NCBI RefSeq assembly: GCF_003885045.1
Contig: NZ_RHJS01000002.1
Coordinates: 4,829,302-4,893,301 of the forward strand
Origin: Schaedlerella arabinosiphila
GTDB lineage: Bacteria > Bacillota > Clostridia > Lachnospirales > Lachnospiraceae
DNA length: 64,000 nucleotides
Direction: 5' to 3'
Positions 53,266-60,801 of the stretch are shown piece by piece (within the stretch, counting starts at the first letter, position 1; each line of letters begins with the position of its first letter). The position numbers were made by a program, and so were the translations under genes. The notes under the pieces are model-generated. The model worked only from the letters and a program-made list of their open reading frames with translations. It had not been told where the DNA came from and ran no database searches.

Positions 53266-53517
53266 CTATTTTCCCTGTAAAATGCCATTTTCGTACAATT
53301 CATGCGGTGCAATATCCTGTCCGTTCATCCATTCAATTCCCGTACCGCCAGGAAGAAGGCGCACTGTCTGGAAATAAGCTTCATTTCCCAATTCCCCGAA
53401 CCAGCTTCCCATAATATAAGGACGTACATCGAATAACTTTATCTCTCCTGTTTCATAGGTTAGAAGAAGACTGAATGGTTTTACCGGTTTCACTTCTGTA
53501 ATTTTCGGCTGAAGCAT
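53266..53517 (-). CDS. DUF2442 domain protein
   Basis: 83-residue protein (MLQPKITEVKPVKPFSLLLT) with the typical DUF2442 pattern: YETGEIKLFDVRPYI, AYFQTVRLLPGGTGIEWMNG and DIAPHELYENG. It is encoded 13 bases after a DUF4160 gene. Such pairs are common and look like toxin-antitoxin modules, but I know of no firm functional proof for this combination. Confidence 0.85.
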   Translation of the reverse strand: MLQPKITEVKPVKPFSLLLTYETGEIKLFDVRPYIMGSWFGELGNEAYFQTVRLLPGGTGIEWMNGQDIAPHELYENGILQGK

Positions 53518-53530
53518 GTCTTGTCCCCCC

Positions 53531-53797
53531 TTATCTCAATGGTTCTATACGAAAAAATTGTTCCCCGTTGGCCAGCAGCTTCCAGTTTGCTTCCAATTCC
53601 TCCCTATGAATCTCTATCCATGCCTCTAAAAGCTTAAATTTATTCTTTGGAATCTTTCCTTCTACAACCGTACCATCTAACGTGATAACAATCTCATCTC
53701 CGGAATATTCTGCATGAATATGCGGCATATTATGTTTACCTGTATTTTCCTTATACATACGAACAATAATTCCGTAAAACATACTTAACACTGGCAT
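53531..53797 (-). CDS. DUF4160 domain protein
   Basis: 88-residue protein (MPVLSMFYGIIVRMYKENTG). DUF4160 features: HNMPHIHAEYSGDEIVITLD, a conserved His-x-His, and WIEIHREELEANWKL. Start 53797 is preceded by AGGAGGAATTGTC; ATG 53830 is upstream without a site. First gene of a two-gene operon with the DUF2442 partner; the order and spacing are the usual ones for this pair. Confidence 0.85.
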   Translation of the reverse strand: MPVLSMFYGIIVRMYKENTGKHNMPHIHAEYSGDEIVITLDGTVVEGKIPKNKFKLLEAWIEIHREELEANWKLLANGEQFFRIEPLR

Positions 53798-53981
53798 GAC
53801 AATTCCTCCTGTACCTATGCGATAAAACAATATTTTTTCTTCATTATACTCATAAACAGCAATTCAGTCAACGCACCTTATTTTCGATTTGCAAGTTAGA
53901 TTTGCAAGTTATGTAACTTCATCACCGAATAAATCATTTTTTCACTGTATAATGAATGAAAAACTAAAAGGAGTTTTACTC

Positions 53982-54179
53982 ATGGCAAAGAGAAAAGCAG
54001 TCGTCAGCATCCAGGAATGTGTAGCCTGCGGATGCTGCATCAAGGTTTGTCCGCGAAACGCGATCACGATTTTAAAAGGCATCCATGCCAGCATTGACAG
54101 GGAATTATGTGTGGGATGCGGAAAATGTGCAAAAGAATGTCCCGCAAGCATTATTTCATTGGAGGTGACGGAAAGATGA
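53982..54179 (+). CDS. 2[4Fe-4S] ferredoxin-type protein
   Basis: 65-residue protein with two CxxCxxCxxxCP motifs: CVACGCCIKVCP (Cys13, 16, 19, 23) and CVGCGKCAKECP (about 43-54). A small electron carrier. RBS AAAAGGAG lies before ATG 53982. The last four bases overlap the next gene (ATGA), a membrane iron-sulfur protein, so the two probably work as one electron-transfer unit. Confidence 0.92.
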   Translation: MAKRKAVVSIQECVACGCCIKVCPRNAITILKGIHASIDRELCVGCGKCAKECPASIISLEVTER

Positions 54180-54766
54180 AAGAAAAGAAGAAATGGTATG
54201 ATTATCTTTGGATCGTTTCTCTTACCTACCTGATCCTGGGTTTTTTCAATATCCTTTTTGCATGGCTGGGACTCCTCTGCTTTTTTATACCGCTTTTCAT
54301 AGCGATTATAAACGGCAGCAAAGCCTACTGCAACAAATACTGCGGCAGAGGGCAACTGTTTTCCCTTGTAGGCGGAAGGTTCGGACTGTCCCGGAAAAAG
54401 GACATCCCAAAATGGATGAAGTCAGCATATTTCCGGTATGGATTTTTAATCTTTTTCTTTGTGATGTTTTTCCTCATGCTGTGGAACACCTGGCTGGTAT
54501 TCTCCGGCATAAAGAATCTCAGCACTGCAGTAACACTGCTGTGGACGTTCAAGCTTCCCTGGCACTGGGCTTACCACGGCACGCTGTTTTCTGACGGGAC
54601 CGCGCAGTTTGCTTTCGGCTTCTACAGCGTGATGCTTACCTCCACCGTGCTGGGATTCCTTACCATGGTGTTATTCAAACCCCGCTCCTGGTGCGTGTAC
54701 TGCCCTATGGGAACCATGACGCAGCTTATTTGCAGAGCCAAAAACGGGGCGGCGCTGCAAAAATGA
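54176..54766 (+). CDS. NapH/RnfA-type membrane iron-sulfur protein
   Basis: 196-residue membrane protein with four to five hydrophobic helices. It has cysteine pairs after the second helix (AYCNKYCGRGQLFSL) and near the C-terminus (WCVYCPMGTM), as in NapH/CcoG-like 4Fe-4S membrane proteins; no soluble ferredoxin domain is fused, since it is supplied by the gene upstream. It may pass electrons from the membrane to the ferredoxin or the reverse. Redox partner unknown. Confidence 0.75.
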   Translation: MKEKKKWYDYLWIVSLTYLILGFFNILFAWLGLLCFFIPLFIAIINGSKAYCNKYCGRGQLFSLVGGRFGLSRKKDIPKWMKSAYFRYGFLIFFFVMFFLMLWNTWLVFSGIKNLSTAVTLLWTFKLPWHWAYHGTLFSDGTAQFAFGFYSVMLTSTVLGFLTMVLFKPRSWCVYCPMGTMTQLICRAKNGAALQK

Positions 54767-54902
54767 TTGTCTGACCTCTAGTTGTCAGTCATAGATTTCA
54801 TTGTTTCCATCAGATTTCTAATTGCTTCCTTAATAGAATATCAAATCGAATATTGGCCAGAATTGTTTATGTTATTCTGGCCATCTTATAGGCGGGGTAT
54901 TG

Positions 54903-55390
54903 TTAAATACTGCTTGGTCGTAGTATTTTTTTGCTCAATTCTGCAATAAAATCATACGTAAGCGTAGGTGCTGATTTAGCAACAAGGTCAACAGATACAC
55001 CATTTTCCAAAAGGTTTGTTGCCATTTTTATTTCAGTTTGTTTTGTTTTTTCCGCTGCATACTCCTCTACTACCTGACACATAATGGACGCTCCCTCCTT
55101 GGTTTTTTTGAAAAAATTAACTCGGCTGCAGGTTTTCGGAAACTTAGGGTTTTGACCAACACTTTTCTTAAAGTATTGCATTAGCTCTGCAATATCACTT
55201 TTGTCATCGACAGCTATATTTACATAAATTACATGCGTTCCATTTTCTACAATGGTTCCTGTTTCTTTGATAACACGGTCGATATGGTAAATGGTACGTT
55301 TCTCACAAAAGATATCAAACTTTGAAATGAAAATAATATATACATCCGGGAGTTCTTTATAGTCGAGTCCCGCAATTGACAGTGATCCGC
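54903..55390 (-). pseudogene. Rpn/PD-(D/E)XK transposase-like protein, C-terminal fragment
   Basis: About 160 residues, from LDYKELPDVYIIFISKFDIF to ELSKKILRPSSI. It has the pattern of the C-terminal half of PD-(D/E)XK 'transposase' proteins: IYHIDRVIKETG, THVIYVNIAVDDKSDIAELM and CQVVEEYAAEKTKQTEIKMA. The N-terminal nuclease core is absent and the frame is joined to unrelated sequence upstream of about 55390. Its 5' part lies within the left copy of the 295-bp repeat flanking the IS. Confidence 0.7.
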
Positions 55391-55549
55391 ACAAACATTT
55401 TCTGAAGCCTGAACAGGAAATACGCAATTATTTTCTGGCCTTAAATCTTCTGGAAAAGAAGGAACACTTTTCGAAGGAGATGATGGATGTTCTTTTCTAT
55501 TTTTTATCAGAATAAAATTATTGACAATGCGCATAATGCGCATTATAAT
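55255..55549. repeat. 295-bp direct repeat, left copy
   Basis: From GTTCCTGTTTCTTTGATAAC to GCGCATTATAAT. Identical to 57669-57963 except at two positions (T55368/C57782 and C55530/T57944). The two copies begin and end exactly at the borders of the insertion sequence. Confidence 0.9.
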
Positions 55550-57668
55550 CCCGTTTTAAACACTTTGAATTAATAGAAGAAGGCGAAACCATTGAAAACA
55601 CGAGGTTTTGCCTTCTTTTTGGTGTTTTGAAAATGTTGTATGGAAATCCTAGCTTGAAATTTTTTTTATTCTTTTATTTAGCTCTTTTGGCTGATAGTAT
55701 TTTTTATCCAGACCAAGCTCATAAATGCTATTTAGTGCAGTGCACAGCTTTGACCCCGTATAGGTCGACATATAGTACATATCCTGGACATTTACAACAT
55801 TCATATTTTTCAGCATCTCAATGATATTATCAATGGTAAAATGCATTCTTTCCGCAGGATCATTGTGGTCAATACCACACCTGCGGTCATAATCTTTACA
55901 GTAATCTTCAAGCTGCTTTTCCATCAGCCGGTAGATCAGCAGTGCTGTGTAGCATATCATAAAATGAGCGGTGATATGTTCTTTGGTATGATGATATACA
56001 GGACGGCCGGAAAAATTTGTCTTCATAATCCGAAAACAGTCTTCTATTTTATACCGTTTTGAAGATATCTCAAGAATCTGGGCGGCATCATCATCCAGAC
56101 TGGTAGCAACCGCATAGTAACCATCGTATTTTTCTTCTTCCCTGATCCGTTCTTCATTAATCTCGTAAATATCCTTCACGCTCCCATCCGATACCCTTTT
56201 GATAAATCTTGTCACATCATTTGGGCCTTTTTTATATGTTTCAGGGTCCAAATCCTTTAGCAGGCGCTTGGCTCGTTCAACCTGCCGGTTGCGGATATAG
56301 CGCTGATATTCCATGGTTTTTCTGGAAAACGTGATGATAATCTTTTGTTTGAGCATCCCTTTGGCTTTTACCTGTCTCTTTTTTCCATTTTTACATATTT
56401 TTTCTTCATAGAAACCCAGGTCTTCCAGACGGTCAGCATTTATTATTTTGTATGCCTTGTCCTGATAAAGACGATAATTTTCTTTTTTATGATGGTCAAA
56501 GCTTTTCATGCTATCAATCGTAACCGGATCATCGGAAGAAAGAAGCCGGTAGTCGCAATCGTTAAAAACAGCTTCCTGCAGAGTGCCTGCCATTTTTTTG
56601 ATTGACTGGGTCACAATAAAAGCCCGCCCACCCATGGAATTAAAACGTCTGATATTGAGTGACCCCAGCCCTGCATCTGCACAATAAATAAACGTCTTCC
56701 CTTTAAACATTTTTGTCAGTTCTTTTTCCAAGGGGATGGCAAGTGTCTGTTCATTATCTGACCCCGGGGCAAGACACATGGAAAGAGGAATCCCGTCCGC
56801 GTCCATGAAGAGTCCCATCTCTACCAATGGTGCGGGCTGATGCTGTTTGGAAGGGCCGTATTTACGGAAGCCTTTTATAAATTCCCCGGTCACTTCATCA
56901 ACATAATCATCATCAGGCGACTCAACTTCAAAATAAAAATTTGTGCAGTCAAAGTAACATACGGAAGTATTACGCCTGACAATCCTGCAGCTATATTGGA
57001 AAAGGTTCTGGAGATATCCGGTATAGTTTTCAGCCAGAAGATCCAGTGTCCGGTGGATATGCTGGTACCCAATTTCCGGCTGCTCATAATAACGGCCCAG
57101 ATGGCGGAGCGTAGCAAACTTGGATTCTGGTTCCAGTATTCTTGCGCAGGTCAGAAACCGGTTCACAAGGTTGGGGTCGAAGGTGATCCGGGAATCAGCG
57201 GATACTTTTTTGAGGAAGCTGCCAATTGCAAGGTTATGATAAACGGACTGCAGGAAAAAGTAGCCGATATTGCGGCTGGTGTCCGATGAAATAAGGTCAT
57301 TTGATGCTTTGATCTTTTCGTCAAAGTCGATTGTCACCTCCATAGAGACCTTACTGTTTTTCATCTGCTCGTTATATTCGGCAACTTTTTGCTTGGCATA
57401 AGCAAGGGGATCATCAGTGATCTTAAGAAGATCCAAGTGTTTACCGATCACAGCTACATTTCTGGTAGAAGTCTTTTTGCCATTGCGGAATCCTTGCTGG
57501 ATAAAATAAGTTGGGTTTTTTGATTTTCTGTCATAATTCAATTTCATAATACCATTATAACACAATATACAACTCCGTACAACATATAATTTTATAAAAT
57601 TTGACATAAAAAAAGCCGCATTTTTGCGGTTTATGGCGTTTTTTGCGGTTCAAAAGTGTTTAAAACCC
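55550..57668. mobile_element. IS1634-family insertion sequence
   Basis: 2119 bases between the two direct repeat copies. Ends: CCCGTTTTAAACACTTTGAA on the left and, reversed, GGGTTTTAAACACTTTTGAA on the right, i.e. inverted repeats of about 18 bases. One transposase gene fills it, with a hairpin (AGAAGGCGAAACC...GGTTTTGCCTTCT, 55579-55617) at its 3' end. Outside the element the flank is the 295-bp repeat rather than a short target duplication. Confidence 0.88.
55649..57547 (-). CDS. IS1634-family DDE transposase
   Basis: 632-residue transposase (start MKLNYDRKSKNPTYFIQQGF). DDE features: first Asp in VCYFDCTNFYFE, second in FIYCADAGLGSLNIRRF, and Glu in SSKRYKIEDCFRIMKTNFSG, with the C-terminal helical part AHFMICYTALLIYRLMEKQL. 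The frame is intact, so the element may be active. The start at 57547 was chosen as the first Met of the conserved domain; an in-frame extension to 57607 is possible. Typical length for the family is 500-650. Confidence 0.9.
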   Translation of the reverse strand: MKLNYDRKSKNPTYFIQQGFRNGKKTSTRNVAVIGKHLDLLKITDDPLAYAKQKVAEYNEQMKNSKVSMEVTIDFDEKIKASNDLISSDTSRNIGYFFLQSVYHNLAIGSFLKKVSADSRITFDPNLVNRFLTCARILEPESKFATLRHLGRYYEQPEIGYQHIHRTLDLLAENYTGYLQNLFQYSCRIVRRNTSVCYFDCTNFYFEVESPDDDYVDEVTGEFIKGFRKYGPSKQHQPAPLVEMGLFMDADGIPLSMCLAPGSDNEQTLAIPLEKELTKMFKGKTFIYCADAGLGSLNIRRFNSMGGRAFIVTQSIKKMAGTLQEAVFNDCDYRLLSSDDPVTIDSMKSFDHHKKENYRLYQDKAYKIINADRLEDLGFYEEKICKNGKKRQVKAKGMLKQKIIITFSRKTMEYQRYIRNRQVERAKRLLKDLDPETYKKGPNDVTRFIKRVSDGSVKDIYEINEERIREEEKYDGYYAVATSLDDDAAQILEISSKRYKIEDCFRIMKTNFSGRPVYHHTKEHITAHFMICYTALLIYRLMEKQLEDYCKDYDRRCGIDHNDPAERMHFTIDNIIEMLKNMNVVNVQDMYYMSTYTGSKLCTALNSIYELGLDKKYYQPKELNKRIKKISS

Positions 57669-57963
57669 GTTCCTGTTTCTTTGATAACACGGTCGATATG
57701 GTAAATGGTACGTTTCTCACAAAAGATATCAAACTTTGAAATGAAAATAATATATACATCCGGGAGTTCTTTATAGTCGAGCCCCGCAATTGACAGTGAT
57801 CCGCACAAACATTTTCTGAAGCCTGAACAGGAAATACGCAATTATTTTCTGGCCTTAAATCTTCTGGAAAAGAAGGAACACTTTTCGAAGGAGATGATGG
57901 ATGTTCTTTTCTATTTTTTATCAGAATAAAATTATTGACAATGTGCATAATGCGCATTATAAT
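57669..57963. repeat. 295-bp direct repeat, right copy
   Basis: See 55255-55549. This copy is followed by ATAAACAAATAAACAGAAAG and the hicA gene, so it is joined to the original downstream flank. Confidence 0.9.
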
Positions 57964-58016
57964 ATAAACAAATAAACAGAAAGGAGCAATGCCATGAATG
58001 AATAAGGAGGTATTGA

Positions 58017-58196
58017 ATGAGATTTAGAGAAATTGAGAATATAATAGAAAAGGATGGCTGGTATCAAGTAAAGCAAAAAGGTTCACACCACCAGTACAAA
58101 CACCCGACTAAGCCAGGAAAAGTCACAATACCAGAACATGGAGGGGATTTGAACCCCGATACAGTTAAATCAATTATGAAGCAAGCGGGGCTTTAA
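58017..58196 (+). CDS. hicA: HicA-type mRNA interferase toxin
   Basis: 59-residue protein, MRFREIENIIEKDGWYQVKQ then KGSHHQYKHP and GKVTIPEHGGDLNPDTVKSI. It has the HicA fold pattern (double-stranded RNA-binding-like) with the catalytic His in GSHHQYKHP. HicA cleaves mRNA and is neutralised by HicB, encoded 39 bases downstream. RBS AATAAGGAGGTATTGA. It lies immediately after the right copy of the repeat flanking the IS. Confidence 0.88.
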   Translation: MRFREIENIIEKDGWYQVKQKGSHHQYKHPTKPGKVTIPEHGGDLNPDTVKSIMKQAGL

Positions 58197-58235
58197 GCCT
58201 CATTTGCTCAATCTTTATACGAGGAGGCGAATATA

Positions 58236-58637
58236 TTGAAATTAATCTATCCGGCTGTATTTAAGCCTTTTACAGATCAAAGCGGCGGATACGTAGTAGA
58301 GTTTCCAGACTTGCCCGGTTGTGTAACAGAAGGTAAAAACTTAGAGCAAGCTATTGAAATGGGGATTGACGCAGCTAGCGGTTGGATATTGGGAGAACTG
58401 GAAGACGGAGAGCAAATACCACGTGCTTCTAATTATTCAGAAATAACCGCTGAAAATGGGTGTATGATAAATATGCTATTACTGGACATTGATTCCTATG
58501 AAGAAAAGTACGGTGAAAAAGCAGTAAGAAAAAACCTTACTATTCCTGCGTGGCTGAATACTTTTGCTGAAAAAAATAATATCAATTTTTCTAAACTTTT
58601 ACAAGATACTTTATTTTCAATGGCACAAGCAAAATAA
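58236..58637 (+). CDS. hicB: HicB-type antitoxin
   Basis: 133-residue protein. The N-terminal partial RNase H-like domain (YPAVFKPFTDQSGGYVVEF, then PDLPGCVTEGKNLEQAI) binds HicA; the C-terminal ribbon-helix-helix (RKNLTIPAWLNTFAEKNNIN) binds the operator for autoregulation. It starts at TTG/ATG 58236 region behind GAGGAGGCGAATATA. HicA-first order is the usual one. The pair is intact. Confidence 0.9.
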   Translation: MKLIYPAVFKPFTDQSGGYVVEFPDLPGCVTEGKNLEQAIEMGIDAASGWILGELEDGEQIPRASNYSEITAENGCMINMLLLDIDSYEEKYGEKAVRKNLTIPAWLNTFAEKNNINFSKLLQDTLFSMAQAK

Positions 58638-58684
58638 ATAGATATAAGGAGTTACCCTTTATAAGGTAGCTCCTTTTTGAGTTT

Positions 58685-58935
58685 CCCACCGTACCATTCC
58701 CAGATGGGAATGAAAGAACTGCCAGACTCATATCAGGATATATTCTTGATTATTACGGATATGGTTTTAATGGAATTGGTTCTCTGGAAGAATACTTTGC
58801 ATATGATCCGGATGAGTACTATGCATCACTGCAAATGGGATTGCCTGCATTATATGATTCAGGAAAAGAAAATCCCCCGCATCCCGAAATTTGGGTTCAT
58901 TATTTTTTGAAAATTGAAGCTGCACTCACGCACAT
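58685..58935 (+). pseudogene. Fic-domain protein, C-terminal remnant
   Basis: Reads VPFPDGNERTARLISGYILD and then SLEEYFAYDPDEYY, LQMGLPALYDSGKENPPHPE, IWVHYFLKIEAAL. This is the end of a Fic (AMP-transferase) domain, but the catalytic HPFxDGNGR has become VPFPDGNER (His to Val and Gly to Glu). No start or N-terminal part is present and the frame is not translated from a recognisable start, so it is a relic. Confidence 0.6.
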
Positions 58936-58994
58936 CAGACATATACTATTAAAAAAGGGGCGAACACAAACTAACCTCCACCCTTCGCCCCCTT

Positions 58995-60005
58995 TCATCC
59001 AACAACCGGAAACACAATCCTTACTTCAAACCCTTTCCCCCATTCCGAATTGGCATCCAGAGACAGGTTCAGCTCTTTGGCCATCTCTTTGGCGAGATAC
59101 AGCCCCATGCCGGTGGCTTTTTTTCTTCCTTCACCGGAATCGCCGGTAAATCCTTTTTCGAAAATATAGGGCAGGTCGCAGCTTCGTACTCCCATACCGT
59201 TGTCCCGGATACTCAGCACATGGCAGTCATTTTCCTTAAAAAATCTGAAGATAAGCTCCGGCTCTTTGCCGCAATATTTTATGGAATTGCTGATCACCTG
59301 CCGCAGGAGAAAACGCAGCCCTCTCCGGTCGGAGCAGACCGTCTGCTCGGTCATGTCCGCCTGTATCTGAAACTGCTTTTCCTCCAGCAGCGGTTTATAA
59401 TCCTCCAGAACCTCCTCCACACATCCCCGGACAGAGATATGTTCGAACAGGTAGTCCTTCCTCGACCCTTTCAGACGTGCGTAAAATAACATCTGGTTCA
59501 CGGACTCCTGCAGGCGGTTCTGGATATAGTCCAGCTTGCAGCTAACGGTTTCGGACAATTCCTCTCTGCGGTTGTCCAGAAGCAGCGTCAGCAGGGAAAG
59601 CGGTGTTTTGGCTTCGTGCGCCCAGGATTCCACATATTCTTCGTAATCATTCATCTGCTCCAGAAGCCCGATATAAGCATTCTGCTTGTCACGCAGGCAC
59701 CTGCCCAGCAGGCGGACAGCCTCCCCCTGGGCCGGAACCAGAACCCCCAGCAGCCTTTCCTCATGGTACTCATCGGGATTCGCCAGAAAATCAAAAAATA
59801 CCTGCTCTCTTTTTTCTTCCAGACGAACCAGTACAAAGCATATTGCGGAAAACATCAAAAGCACTGCCAGCAGGAGCAGAGCCGACATCGCATAAAATGC
59901 ATCCAGATCCGCAATCCACAGCAGAACGGTGAAAAACGCGTCAACCCCAAACAGGAGCAGAAGCCAGGGCATATACCGAAGAATTTTTTGAAATTTACGC
60001 TTCAT
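58995..60005 (-). CDS. BceS-type intramembrane-sensing histidine kinase
   Basis: 336-residue kinase with two N-terminal transmembrane helices separated by a very short loop (residues about 10-35 and 42-65), the hallmark of intramembrane-sensing kinases of the BceS group. HisKA region ESWAHEAKTPLSLLTLLLDN with the phospho-His, and an ATPase domain with QVISNSIKYCG, DNGMGVRSCDL and ATGMGLYLAKEMA. Start 60005 is behind GGAGGAGCCTC, inside the end of the regulator gene. It probably receives its signal from the ABC transporter encoded upstream. Confidence 0.88.
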   Translation of the reverse strand: MKRKFQKILRYMPWLLLLFGVDAFFTVLLWIADLDAFYAMSALLLLAVLLMFSAICFVLVRLEEKREQVFFDFLANPDEYHEERLLGVLVPAQGEAVRLLGRCLRDKQNAYIGLLEQMNDYEEYVESWAHEAKTPLSLLTLLLDNRREELSETVSCKLDYIQNRLQESVNQMLFYARLKGSRKDYLFEHISVRGCVEEVLEDYKPLLEEKQFQIQADMTEQTVCSDRRGLRFLLRQVISNSIKYCGKEPELIFRFFKENDCHVLSIRDNGMGVRSCDLPYIFEKGFTGDSGEGRKKATGMGLYLAKEMAKELNLSLDANSEWGKGFEVRIVFPVVG

Positions 60006-60678
60006 GAGGCTCCTCCTCCGTAAAACGATATCCCAGCCCACGCACCAAAACAATCTGCCGGCGCATCCTGAGTCCCGCCAGTGTCTTTTTCAGCCGCGTC
60101 AGATTCACCTGGAGGGCATTTTCATCGATAAATTCCGTTGTTCCCCAGATTGCCATGCACAGCTCTTCCTTCGAAACGGCCTCCTCCCCATGGAGCAGAA
60201 ACATTTCCAGAATTTTTCCCTGGTTTCTTGGAAGGACTACGGAGCTGTTATGGATATACAGCGTATAGGTCTGACGGTCCAGAAGGCATTCCGGGCCTTC
60301 CAGCAGATTTTGCCGTCCCTCATAGCGTTTCAATACATTTGACACACGGGCCAGCAGCCGTTCTTTCCTGCATGGTTTTATCAAATATTCGTCGGCGCCC
60401 AGATTCAGCGCGTGAAGCTCGTCCTGCAGCTGATCGCGGGACGTCAGTACAAGAACCGGGATGCTGCTTTTTTGCTTGATTTCCCGACAGATCTGGAAAC
60501 CGCTGCTCACAGGCAGGTTCAGATCCAACAGCACCAGATCCGGTGAAAGCTTCAAAAGCTGCTTTGCAGCATCCCCAAATTCGCTGATCTCTTCCACCTC
60601 ATAGTCCGCTTTTTGCAGAATGCCGGATAACTCTTCCCTCATAAAAAGTTCATCTTCTACAATTGCAATCCGCTTCAT
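59995..60678 (-). CDS. BceR-type response regulator
   Basis: 227-residue OmpR-family regulator. Receiver: IVEDELF near residue 5, phospho-acceptor Asp in DLVLLDLNLPVSSG (about 52), Lys in YLIKPC. Winged helix: NALQVNLTRLKKTLAG near 190. Acts with the following kinase gene (overlap of 11 bases). By analogy with BceRS, it should activate the ATPase-permease genes in response to a cell-wall active peptide. Confidence 0.9.
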   Translation of the reverse strand: MKRIAIVEDELFMREELSGILQKADYEVEEISEFGDAAKQLLKLSPDLVLLDLNLPVSSGFQICREIKQKSSIPVLVLTSRDQLQDELHALNLGADEYLIKPCRKERLLARVSNVLKRYEGRQNLLEGPECLLDRQTYTLYIHNSSVVLPRNQGKILEMFLLHGEEAVSKEELCMAIWGTTEFIDENALQVNLTRLKKTLAGLRMRRQIVLVRGLGYRFTEEEPHEA

Positions 60679-60801
60679 AGATCTGTCCTCCCTGTTGTAA
60701 CCAATTTGCGAAGCAAATTGATTGCCTGCATCATTTTTTCATACGATACTTTACACTACCTAATTTTTTAACCGATTTACGCCCATATGGTTCTGCCTGG
60801 A

